Of a DNA stretch of 56,368 nucleotides, positions 50,040 to 56,368 are shown one piece after another; position 1 is the stretch's first letter, and every line of letters starts with the position of its first letter. Below the pieces are notes generated by a model. The model was not told where the DNA came from, searched no databases, and saw only the letters and a program-made list of their open reading frames with translations. The translations under genes were made by a program, and so were the position numbers. The stretch covers positions 1 to 56,368 of the forward strand of contig DESD01000032.1 of NCBI GenBank assembly GCA_002361935.1, given 5' to 3'. This DNA is from Ruminococcaceae bacterium UBA3323 (GTDB lineage Bacteria; Bacillota; Clostridia; Oscillospirales; Acutalibacteraceae).

Positions 50040-51635
50040 TTAATGTTCGTCACTTAAAACCGCATGTGCGCATCTAATTCCGTCAACGGCTGCGGAAACA
50101 ATTCCTCCTGCGTAGCCTGCGCCCTCGCCGCAGGGATAAACACCGCTGATATTGCACTGGCAGAATTCATCTCTTAAAATTCTTACCGAGCTGGAGCTTC
50201 TTGTTTCGGGGGCGGTCAATACGGCATCATACAGATTAAAGCCGTTAAGCTTCTTATCCATTTCAACAATTGCGGATTTCATTGTTGCCGAAACCCTTTC
50301 CGGCAGACATTCATCAAGGTTTGTTAATGTTACGCCGGTAGGGCAGGTTGGATTAACACTTCCAAGAGCTTTGCTCTCTTTTCCTGCAAGAAAATCGCCG
50401 ACAAGCTGAGCAGGTGCTTTGTAATCTCCGCCTGCAAGAAGATATGCAGTATGCTCAATCTCCCGTTGATAATATATTCCTGCAAGCGGGTGATCGCTTG
50501 GAAAATCACATGGTTCAATGCCAACAAGAAGCGCACTGTTTGCGTTTTCTCCATCCCTTGCCAGACTGCTCATTCCGTTTACGATAACGCCCTCTTTTTC
50601 ACTCGCAGCGGCAACAACCGTTCCGCCGGGACACATACAGAAAGTGTATGCACCCCGTTCATGAAGCCCGTGGCAGGAAAGCTTGTAATCGGCGGCGCCA
50701 AGCTTTTTATGACCTGCAAATTTTCCGTACTGTGCTTTATTAATAAGGCTTTGCGGATGCTCAATTCTTGCACCAACCGAAAACGGCTTCTGTATGATTT
50801 CGGCACCGAGATTATACAGCATCTCAACAGTATCCCGTGCGCTGTGCCCGATTGCCATGATAACGCTGTCTGCTTCCATATCCGAGGTTTTGCCTTTTTT
50901 TGTGTATCGTATGCCCTGAACAAAGCCGTTATATACGATAAGCTTTTCAAGCTTGGTTTCAAGCCAAACCTCTCCGCCAAGCTTCTCAATTTTTTTGCGG
51001 ATATTTTTAACAACAACCGCAAGTCTGTCTGTTCCGATATGCGGCTTTGAGGAATAGAGTATTTCCTCCGGTGCGCCTGCTTCGTAAAGCTCATCAAGCA
51101 CCTTTCGTATAAACGGGCTCTTTATTCCTGTTGTAAGCTTTCCGTCTGAAAACGTTCCTGCACCGCCCTCGCCGAACTGAACATTCGATTCCTCATCAAG
51201 CTTTCTTTTTGTCCAGAATTCGTTAACATCCTTTTGGCGTGCATCAATGTCCTTTCCACGCTCCAGTATAATAGGCTTTAAGCCTGCTTCGGATAAAATC
51301 AATCCTGCAAGCATGCCTGCCGGACCGAAGCCGACAATAATCGGCCTGTATTTTGAAGCCCGCCTGTTTTCGGGAATTTCATACATATACGGCTTTGCAA
51401 GCTGAACTTTGCCTGATTTGCATTTTGAAACAATCTGTGTTTCATCAAGACTGATCAGAACGTCAACAGAGTATGTAAAATGAACATCCTCTTTCTTTCT
51501 TGCATCAACGCTTTTTTTGTAAATGGTAAGCGATTTTATATATTTTTTATTGATTTTCAGAATTTTTGCTGCTTTGGCTTCAAGCAGGCTTTCGTCTTCA
51601 TCAAGCGAAAGTCTTATTTCATTTATTCGTATCAT
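50040..51635 (-). CDS. FAD-dependent dehydrogenase (COG2509 family)
   Basis: The 531-residue flavoprotein has an N-terminal domain of about 95 residues (MIRINEIRLSLDEDES...), then the FAD loop IIVGFGPAGMLAGLILSEAG, the QFGEGGAGTFSDGKLTTGIK signature of this family, a CPGGTVVAAASE motif and a C-terminal FAD-binding GVYPCGEGAGYAGGIVSAAV. The reaction is unknown. I place the start at the ATG after GGAAAAG; it overlaps the upstream flavoprotein gene by 17 bases, so the two are coupled. Confidence 0.9.
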   Translation of the reverse strand: MIRINEIRLSLDEDESLLEAKAAKILKINKKYIKSLTIYKKSVDARKKEDVHFTYSVDVLISLDETQIVSKCKSGKVQLAKPYMYEIPENRRASKYRPIIVGFGPAGMLAGLILSEAGLKPIILERGKDIDARQKDVNEFWTKRKLDEESNVQFGEGGAGTFSDGKLTTGIKSPFIRKVLDELYEAGAPEEILYSSKPHIGTDRLAVVVKNIRKKIEKLGGEVWLETKLEKLIVYNGFVQGIRYTKKGKTSDMEADSVIMAIGHSARDTVEMLYNLGAEIIQKPFSVGARIEHPQSLINKAQYGKFAGHKKLGAADYKLSCHGLHERGAYTFCMCPGGTVVAAASEKEGVIVNGMSSLARDGENANSALLVGIEPCDFPSDHPLAGIYYQREIEHTAYLLAGGDYKAPAQLVGDFLAGKESKALGSVNPTCPTGVTLTNLDECLPERVSATMKSAIVEMDKKLNGFNLYDAVLTAPETRSSSSVRILRDEFCQCNISGVYPCGEGAGYAGGIVSAAVDGIRCAHAVLSDEH

Positions 51636-52731
51636 TTTTCTTTTCCACAATCCTGTTTGCTGTTTTTATTCCGCTTTGCCATGCAAAGTCAAGGTTAAAT
51701 CCGCCGCAGGGAAACTGTTTGTCAAGGATTTCCCCGCAAATATAAAGATTATCCACTTTAGTGGACTGATAATCCTTTATCTCATTAAGCGGTATACCGC
51801 CGCTTGTTATCTGTGCAAAATCAAAGCCTTTTGTTCCTGTTAAAATAAGCCTCCAGTTTTTTGTAAAGAAAGCCATTTTTTCTGTATCGCTATCTGCCTG
51901 CTTTGATATTATATCCGAAAGCTTTCTGCCGATAATCCCGCACAGGCTGCCGAATTGCTTAATATAAGTGTAAAGCTCGTCTTTGCTCATTTCGGGAACA
52001 AGGTCAAGCACTGCTGTGCATTTTTCCGGTGTTTCCTTTGCAAAGTTTTCGGAAACAAAGTAAGAAAGGTTCATTGCCGCAATCCCGGAAAGGCCGTAAT
52101 CTGTGAAAAGAACCTCTCCGTACTCTTCGGCTTTTGTGATGCCGTTCAATTCAATTTTTAAATTGCATCTTGTTCGTGTACCCTTAATTGCTCTGGGATA
52201 TCTGCTGGAGGAGGTAAGCTGAACAAGGGCAGGGGATAAAGCGGTTGTGCTGTGCCCAAGCTTTTTAAGAAGCTGATAGCCGCTTCCGTCAGAGCCAAGA
52301 TTTTTCTGTGCCTTGCCGCCTGTTGCAACAATAATGTAATCTGCTTTAAAAGTGCCTTTTGAAGAATAAACGGTTAAATCCTTCTGTATTTCTGTAACTT
52401 CACAGTCTGTTATTATTTCAACGCTAAGATGATTACATGCTTCAAGCAGAATGTCAAGCACGGTTTCCGCCTTAAGCGAATAGGGATAGATTCTGCCCTG
52501 CTCCTCTTCGCAAAGCATAAGGCCGATTCTGTTGAAAAATGCCTTAACATCTTCGTATCCGTCTGCGTATTTATTTGTTAAATTGCACCTGCCGTTTCCC
52601 GTTGCAAGAATTTTTCTTCCGGCTGATGACAAGCGCTCCAATATGATAACCCTTTCACCCGGCAGCTTCTGCTTCAGAGTGATGGCCGCAGCAAGGCCTG
52701 ATGCCCCTGCACCTATTATAATTGTTGACAT
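51619..52731 (-). CDS. HI0933/BaiN-family flavoprotein
   Basis: The 370-residue protein starts MSTIIIGAGASGLAAAITLK after TTTTGGAGTTTTT. It has the family signature SSAGRKILATGNGRCNLTNK near residue 38, GSDGSGYQLLKKLGHS, the TSGGIPLNEI motif and a CGGFNLDFAWQSGIKTA C-terminus. Family members include BaiN, a bile-acid 7-alpha-dehydroxylation-associated flavoprotein, but most are of unknown function, so no bile-acid role is claimed. It is coupled to the COG2509 flavoprotein downstream. Confidence 0.92.
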   Translation of the reverse strand: MSTIIIGAGASGLAAAITLKQKLPGERVIILERLSSAGRKILATGNGRCNLTNKYADGYEDVKAFFNRIGLMLCEEEQGRIYPYSLKAETVLDILLEACNHLSVEIITDCEVTEIQKDLTVYSSKGTFKADYIIVATGGKAQKNLGSDGSGYQLLKKLGHSTTALSPALVQLTSSSRYPRAIKGTRTRCNLKIELNGITKAEEYGEVLFTDYGLSGIAAMNLSYFVSENFAKETPEKCTAVLDLVPEMSKDELYTYIKQFGSLCGIIGRKLSDIISKQADSDTEKMAFFTKNWRLILTGTKGFDFAQITSGGIPLNEIKDYQSTKVDNLYICGEILDKQFPCGGFNLDFAWQSGIKTANRIVEKKNDTNK

Positions 52732-52809
52732 AAAAACTCCAAAATGCATTTTAATATGTATTATAATAATATAAAACATCAATAATTGCAAATTTTTTCT
52801 TGAAATTGC

Positions 52810-52838
52810 TTGACTTGTTCTTTCTTATGTGTTATAGT
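52810..52838 (+). promoter_or_regulatory. Promoter of the rpmG-secE-nusG-ribosomal operon
   Basis: TTGACT (52810-52815), 17 bases, TATAGT (52833-52838). A leader of about 95 bases follows, in which AAAAGGG (from about 52851) can pair with CCCTTTT before a T-run (to about 52880), a possible attenuator. Confidence 0.75.
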
Positions 52839-52937
52839 TGGAATACCTCGAAAAGGGGTTAATTTTTTTGCCCTTTTTTCTGTGCATAATTTGCCTGAGG
52901 GAGATTTAGATTATCGAAATAAAATGGAGGTGCCGAA

Positions 52938-53087
52938 ATGAGAGTTAAAGTTACTTTAGCTTGCACTGAATGCAAACAGCGAAATTACAACACAATGAAA
53001 AACAAAAAGAATACTCCGGACAGACTTGAAATGAACAAGTACTGCCGATTCTGCAAAAAGCATACTCTTCACAGAGAAACAAAGTAA
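52938..53087 (+). CDS. rpmG: 50S ribosomal protein L33
   Basis: This 49-residue protein reads MRVKVTLACTECKQRNYNTM at the start and ends CRFCKKHTLHRETK. Both CxxC zinc pairs are present (CTEC, CRFC), so it is the zinc-binding (C+) form of L33. The start follows TGGAGGTGCCGAA. It heads the secE-nusG operon, as is usual in Firmicutes. Confidence 0.97.
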   Translation: MRVKVTLACTECKQRNYNTMKNKKNTPDRLEMNKYCRFCKKHTLHRETK

Positions 53088-53099
53088 CGGAGGATAGCA

Positions 53100-53546
53100 A
53101 TGGCTAAAGATAAAAAGGTTGATGAAACCAAGCCTGAAAAGGTTGATGAAACCAAGCCGTCTAAGGCTAAAAAAAAGGCTGACAAAAAGAAAAAGTCAAA
53201 GAAAAACCCATTCAAATCCATTGCTGCTTTCTTTAAAAGCACGAATGCAGAACGCAAGAAAATTGTTTGGCCGACAGCAAAGGAAACAGTTAAGAACACA
53301 ATTATAGTTCTTGTTGTTACCCTTATCGTTGGTTTGGCAATTTATGGTGTGGATTCTCTTCTTACGCTTGGTATGAAGGGCGTAAAGAGTCTTGCTGACA
53401 ACACAACTGTAAGTGCTGAGGCTGAAGATACATCAAATCCGGATGCAGATATCGTAGAAGATGAAACAAAAGAGTCTTCATCCGATGAAAGCACAAACAA
53501 TGCTGATGAATCCAGCACTGAGGATGCATCCCAGCCAGCCGAGTAA
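53100..53546 (+). CDS. secE: Preprotein translocase subunit SecE with acidic C-terminal extension
   Basis: The 148-residue protein has a lysine-rich N-terminus with a tandem VDETKPxK repeat, the SecE core NPFKSIAAFFKSTNAERKKI then VWPTAKETVKNTIIV, and one membrane helix (residues about 68-88). After it comes an unusual tail of about 50 residues rich in Asp, Glu and Ser (EAEDTSNPDADIVEDETKES...). Typical Gram-positive SecE ends soon after the helix at about 60-75 residues. Position between rpmG and nusG confirms identity. Confidence 0.95.
   Translation: MAKDKKVDETKPEKVDETKPSKAKKKADKKKKSKKNPFKSIAAFFKSTNAERKKIVWPTAKETVKNTIIVLVVTLIVGLAIYGVDSLLTLGMKGVKSLADNTTVSAEAEDTSNPDADIVEDETKESSSDESTNNADESSTEDASQPAE
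53115..53158 (+). repeat. 24-bp tandem repeat in secE
   Basis: Twenty identical bases at 53115-53134 and 53139-53158, period 24, encode the repeated VDETKP in the SecE N-terminus. In-frame slippage would add or remove eight residues. Confidence 0.85.
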
Positions 53547-53579
53547 GCTGAATTTTAATTACGGAGGCTAAATATCCAT

Positions 53580-54104
53580 ATGGAAGAAGCAAAATGGTAT
53601 GTTGCTCATACATTTTCAGGATATGAAAACAAAGTAGCAAGTAATATTCAAACTGTTGTAGAAAACCGTAATCTTCATGATTTGATTCAGGAGGTTTCGG
53701 TTCCGACAGAAACAGTTGTAGAAATTAAAGAAGACGGAACAAAAAAAGAGGTTGAAAGAAAAATCTTTCCGGGCTATGTGCTTGTTAAGATGGTTATGAA
53801 TGATGATACATGGTATGTTGTTCGTAATATCAGAGGATGCACAGGATTTGTAGGCCCCGAAAGCAAGCCCGTTCCTTTAACTGAGGAAGAGGTTAAAAAG
53901 CTTGGTGTTGAGAAAATCAGCGTTGAGGTTGCTTATGCAGAGGGCGATCTTGTTAATGTTGTTGACGGCCCGCTTGAAGGCTTCTCGGGAACAGTTGATT
54001 CCGTTGATGTAAACAAAAACAGCGTTCAGGTTACCATCTCTATGTTTGGCCGTGAAACCGCTGTTGAATTTGAACTTGACCAGTTGGAAAAGGTTAAGGA
54101 TTAA
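53580..54104 (+). CDS. nusG: Transcription termination/antitermination protein NusG
   Basis: The 174-residue protein has the NGN domain (AKWYVAHTFSGYENKVASNI, then IFPGYVLVKMVMNDDTWYVV and RGCTGFVGP) and a C-terminal KOW domain (EGDLVNVVDGPLEGFSGTVD). It binds RNA polymerase and affects pausing and coupling. Standard length and position after secE. Confidence 0.97.
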   Translation: MEEAKWYVAHTFSGYENKVASNIQTVVENRNLHDLIQEVSVPTETVVEIKEDGTKKEVERKIFPGYVLVKMVMNDDTWYVVRNIRGCTGFVGPESKPVPLTEEEVKKLGVEKISVEVAYAEGDLVNVVDGPLEGFSGTVDSVDVNKNSVQVTISMFGRETAVEFELDQLEKVKD

Positions 54105-54154
54105 TTACAGGTAATTTGCAGTATATCTGCTTGTTATTCATCGCTTGGCGATGA

Positions 54155-54186
54155 GTGGGAGGGGGATTGCTTCCCCGCCAAACCAC
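54155..54186 (+). promoter_or_regulatory. L1-binding-like site upstream of rplK
   Basis: GTGGGAGG at the 5' side and AACCAC at the 3' side bracket a GGGGGA/TTCCCC helix. This resembles the mRNA mimic of the 23S rRNA L1-binding site used for feedback on L11-L1 operons. A second hairpin TCATCGC-TTG-GCGATGA precedes it. Confidence 0.6.
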
Positions 54187-54207
54187 ATTATTTAGGAGGA
54201 AATTATT

Positions 54208-54633
54208 ATGGCTCAGAAGGTAGTAGGTTTAATTAAACTTCAGATTCCTGCAGGCAAAGCAACTCCGGCGCCACCGGTAGGTCCTGCACTTGGTCAGCAT
54301 GGTGTTAACATCATGGCTTTCACAAAAGAATTCAATGAAAGAACAAAGAATGATGCCGGTCTTGTTATTCCTGTTGTTATTACAGTATTTGAAGATCGTT
54401 CATTCACATTCGTAACAAAAACACCACCGGCAGCGGTTCTTATTAAAAAGGCTTGCGGCATTGACAAGGCTTCAGGCGTACCAAATAAGAATAAGGTTGC
54501 AACAATCACTAAGGCTCAGATTCAGCAGATTGCTGAAACAAAGATGCCGGACCTCAATGCAGCTAATCTTGAAGCAGCAATGAGCATGATTGCAGGCACC
54601 GCTCGCAGCATGGGTGTAGTAGTAGAAGACTAA
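54208..54633 (+). CDS. rplK: 50S ribosomal protein L11
   Basis: The 141-residue protein has the L11 opening VGLIKLQIPAGKATPAPPVG with the GQHGVNIMAF motif, and the C-terminal rRNA-binding part with KTPPAAVLIKKACGI and IAGTARSMGVVVE. It forms the GTPase-associated stalk base. Standard length and order before rplA. Confidence 0.98.
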   Translation: MAQKVVGLIKLQIPAGKATPAPPVGPALGQHGVNIMAFTKEFNERTKNDAGLVIPVVITVFEDRSFTFVTKTPPAAVLIKKACGIDKASGVPNKNKVATITKAQIQQIAETKMPDLNAANLEAAMSMIAGTARSMGVVVED

Positions 54634-54641
54634 TTCCCCGT

Positions 54642-54667
54642 GTGGGAGGAAAAATCCGATTAACCAC
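54642..54667 (+). promoter_or_regulatory. L1-binding-like site upstream of rplA
   Basis: GTGGGAGG (54642-54649) and AACCAC (54662-54667) flank a short GGA/TCC helix. It is a second, shorter copy of the motif found before rplK and lies just before the rplA binding site. Confidence 0.65.
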
Positions 54668-54682
54668 TGGAGGTAATTTATT

Positions 54683-55390
54683 ATGAAACACGGAAAGAAA
54701 TATGTAGACGGTGCTAAGCTTGTAGACCGTTCAAATTTATATGACAGTGCAGAAGCTCTTGATCTTGCTATCAAAACAGCTACTGCAAAGTTCGATGAAA
54801 CAATCGAAGTTCATGTTCGTTTAGGTGTAGACTCCCGTCATGCAGACCAGCAGGTTCGTGGCGCAGTTGTTCTTCCGAACGGAACAGGTAAAGACGTAAG
54901 AGTTGCAGTATTCGCAAAGGGCGATCTTGCAAAGGCTGCTGAAGAAGCAGGTGCAGATGTTGTAGGCGATGCTGATCTTGTTACAAAGATTCAGGGCGGC
55001 TGGATGGATTTTGATGTAGCTATTGCCAGCCCGGATATGATGGGATTCGTTGGTCGTTTAGGTAAGGTTCTCGGTCCTCGTGGACTTATGCCTTCTCCAA
55101 AGGCAGGCACAGTAACCATGGATGTTGCTAAGGCTGTAGCTGAAGCTAAGGCAGGTAAAATCGAATACCGTCTTGATAAGTCAAATATTATTCACTGCCC
55201 AATCGGTAAGGCTTCTTTCGGAGCAGAAAAGCTTCTTGAAAACTTTAATGCTCTTCTGGATGCTATTATCAAGGCTAAGCCGGCAGCAGCAAAGGGTCAG
55301 TATATTAAATCCTGTGCAGTTGCTTCAACAATGGGCCCGGGCGTTAGAATCAACCCCAACAAGGTTGGCACCGGTGCAGAAGCTGAATAA
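54683..55390 (+). CDS. rplA: 50S ribosomal protein L1
   Basis: The 235-residue protein has the L1 motifs ETIEVHVRLGVDSRHADQQV, RGAVVLPNGTGK, MGFVGRLGKVLGPRGLMPSP and KAGTVT, and GKIEYRLDKSNIIHCPIG. It binds the L1 stalk of 23S rRNA and represses its own mRNA. The start follows CTGGAGGTAATTT. Confidence 0.98.
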   Translation: MKHGKKYVDGAKLVDRSNLYDSAEALDLAIKTATAKFDETIEVHVRLGVDSRHADQQVRGAVVLPNGTGKDVRVAVFAKGDLAKAAEEAGADVVGDADLVTKIQGGWMDFDVAIASPDMMGFVGRLGKVLGPRGLMPSPKAGTVTMDVAKAVAEAKAGKIEYRLDKSNIIHCPIGKASFGAEKLLENFNALLDAIIKAKPAAAKGQYIKSCAVASTMGPGVRINPNKVGTGAEAE

Positions 55391-55402
55391 TTTAATTTGG
55401 TA

Positions 55403-55431
55403 TTGACAAGGCGTTCGCCTTGTGTTACAAT
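55403..55431 (+). promoter_or_regulatory. Promoter of rplJ-rplL with spacer palindrome
   Basis: TTGACA (55403-55408), exactly 17 bases, TACAAT (55426-55431). The spacer and -35 edge contain the palindrome ACAAGGCGTTCGCCTTGT, which in the upstream transcript would form a hairpin. Confidence 0.8.
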
Positions 55432-55443
55432 ACATTCGCTGTT

Positions 55444-55581
55444 CAACCAAAGACAGCAGGTACCGTTTTCGGTGTAAGTTTATCGCCTGCCGAGGAATGA
55501 GCATTTTGATTAATATATATTTTTATATATTTATTATGAAATGTTGTGCATTCCTCTTTAGGAATGCACTTTTTGTTTTTT
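55444..55581 (+). ncRNA. Ribosomal protein L10 leader with attenuator
   Basis: The CAACCAAAGACAGCAGG ... CCTGCCGAGG arrangement (55444-55495) is the conserved Firmicutes L10 leader that binds the L10(L12)4 complex. A terminator follows: GTGCATTCC (55546-55554) with GGAATGCAC (55561-55569) and a long T-run. The alternative pairing GAGGAATG (55492-55499) with CATTCCTC (55549-55556) would block it. Confidence 0.85.
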
Positions 55582-55645
55582 GGAAACAGCCATAAAGTCC
55601 GTTTTTGCATTCGCTTTAACGGCAAATAATTATGGAGGTATAATA

Positions 55646-56191
55646 ATGCCAAGCACAGTAATTCTTGAAAAGAAACAGGCACAGGTTGCTGCTCTTGCTG
55701 AAAGAATTAAGGGCTCTATCGCAGGCGTTGTTGTTGACTACAAGGGTATTAATGTAGAAGACGATACAAAGCTTCGTAAAGAGCTTCGTGAAGCAGGTGT
55801 AGAGTATACAGTTGTTAAAAATACTCTTCTTAAAAGAGCTGCCGAAGATGCAGGTCTTGAAGGCCTTGATCCGATTCTTGAAGGCACAACAGCAATCGCA
55901 ACAAGCGTTGATGATTATGTAGCATCAGCACGCATTCTTCAGAAATATGCTGACGGTCATGATAACTTCAGCCTTAAGTCAGGTTATCTTGATGGTGAAG
56001 TAATTGATTTAGCTAAGCTTCAGGCTCTTGCTAAGCTTCCGTCAAGAGAAGTTCTTCTTGCAACTGTTTGCAGCGTATTTAATGCACCAATTGCAGCATT
56101 CGCAAGGGGTGTTCAGGCTATCGTTGATAAGGGTGGCGTTGAAGCATGCGAAAAGGCAGAGGCTCCAGCAGAGGAAGCAGCTGCAGAATAA
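55646..56191 (+). CDS. rplJ: 50S ribosomal protein L10
   Basis: The 181-residue stalk protein starts MPSTVILEKKQAQVAALAER after ATGGAGGTATAATA. It has the L10 pattern VVVDYKGINVEDDTKLRKEL and EYTVVKNTLLKRAAED, and a C-terminal L7/L12-binding helix with an Ala/Glu-rich end. An apparent longer start lies inside the attenuator T-run and is not used. Confidence 0.97.
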   Translation: MPSTVILEKKQAQVAALAERIKGSIAGVVVDYKGINVEDDTKLRKELREAGVEYTVVKNTLLKRAAEDAGLEGLDPILEGTTAIATSVDDYVASARILQKYADGHDNFSLKSGYLDGEVIDLAKLQALAKLPSREVLLATVCSVFNAPIAAFARGVQAIVDKGGVEACEKAEAPAEEAAAE

Positions 56192-56245
56192 GCTGAAATA
56201 ATCAGCAAAACAAATTAAAAAATTCTTTATTTGGAGGAAATAAAA

Positions 56246-56368
56246 ATGGCATCAGAGAATGTAACAAAAATTGTTGAAGAGCTTAAAACTCTTACAGTTC
56301 TTGAGCTTTCAGAGCTCGTATCAGCAGTAGAAGAAGAATTCGGCGTAAGCGCTGCAGCAGCAGTAGCA
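56246..56368 (+). CDS. rplL: 50S ribosomal protein L7/L12 (partial, cut by window end)
   Basis: Only the first 41 codons are in the window. They read MASENVTKIVEELKTLTVLE and then LSELVSAVEEEFGVSAAAAVA, the L7/L12 N-terminal dimerisation domain and the start of the Ala-rich hinge. The start follows TTGGAGGAAATAAAA, 54 bases after rplJ. The C-terminal domain lies beyond the window. Confidence 0.97.
   Translation, partial: MASENVTKIVEELKTLTVLELSELVSAVEEEFGVSAAAAVA

Noticed and set aside
51619..52731. Bile-acid metabolism (BaiN) assignment
   Set aside because: The family match is only to the broad HI0933 group and no bai genes are nearby.
1..56368. CRISPR arrays, prophage genes, transposases, integrases, rRNA genes
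   Set aside because: None seen: no regularly spaced repeats, no phage structural or recombinase genes, no rRNA signatures.

Overview
The window reads as a stretch of low-GC Firmicutes chromosome, most likely a gut-type member of the Clostridia (Oscillospiraceae/Ruminococcaceae-like). This is inference from gene content: the LL-diaminopimelate aminotransferase route (dapF-dapL), a glgB-glgC-glgD-glgA glycogen operon, rubrerythrin, an ANTAR protein, DUF4250/DUF3787-type small proteins, strong GGAGG ribosome binding sites and a Firmicutes-type L10 leader. There is no prophage, CRISPR array or transposase. Most of the window is chromosomal housekeeping genes with small accessory cassettes between them.

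Layout: 1-3.3 kb holds two tiny overlapping genes, an orphan polysaccharide/teichoic-acid ABC permease, aroE-aroK and an acyl carrier protein. 3.3-8.1 kb holds glpK, an Ldh2-family malate/lactate dehydrogenase, malic enzyme and a pnuC-type transporter behind a structured leader that ends in a terminator. 8.1-15.8 kb is minus strand: a membrane-anchored MerR regulator with hemW and a dCMP deaminase, then gltX-glnS-typA. 15.9-19.8 kb has DUF4250, two membrane proteins (one PAP2) and two convergent XRE regulators with membrane tails. 19.9-22.4 kb has a probable queuosine-precursor salvage pair (radical SAM plus YhhQ transporter) behind a structured leader, a PNPOx-fold protein and tRNA-Ala and tRNA-Ser genes.

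22.6-30.9 kb reads rightward: hisH-hisF, rlmB, a large P-type-ATPase-like protein that has lost its catalytic aspartate, rubrerythrin, corA and tex. 31-36.3 kb is an accessory block: an AraC/EamA/DUF2000 cassette, DUF2804, DUF2798 behind a structured leader, and an unknown NG-repeat protein next to an ECF sigma factor. 36.3-42 kb is the glycogen operon, divergent from an ANTAR protein with a degenerate receiver domain. 43-47.5 kb has dapF-dapL and purC-purB; a 149-bp palindromic MITE-like insertion with a 6-bp direct repeat separates the Shine-Dalgarno sequence of purC from its start codon.

47.5-52.7 kb has small unknowns, an XRE/DUF4234 divergent pair, a nucleotidyltransferase-like protein and two flavoproteins. 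52.8 kb to the end is rpmG-secE-nusG-rplK-rplA-rplJ-rplL (rplL is cut by the window edge), with two L1-binding-like sites and an L10 attenuator visible.

The observations most worth following are the purC insertion, the P-type ATPase pseudoenzyme, the NG-repeat/sigma pair, the three unassigned structured leaders (pnuC, queL-like, DUF2798) and the MerR gene with a 19-bp-spacer promoter carrying a perfect dyad.
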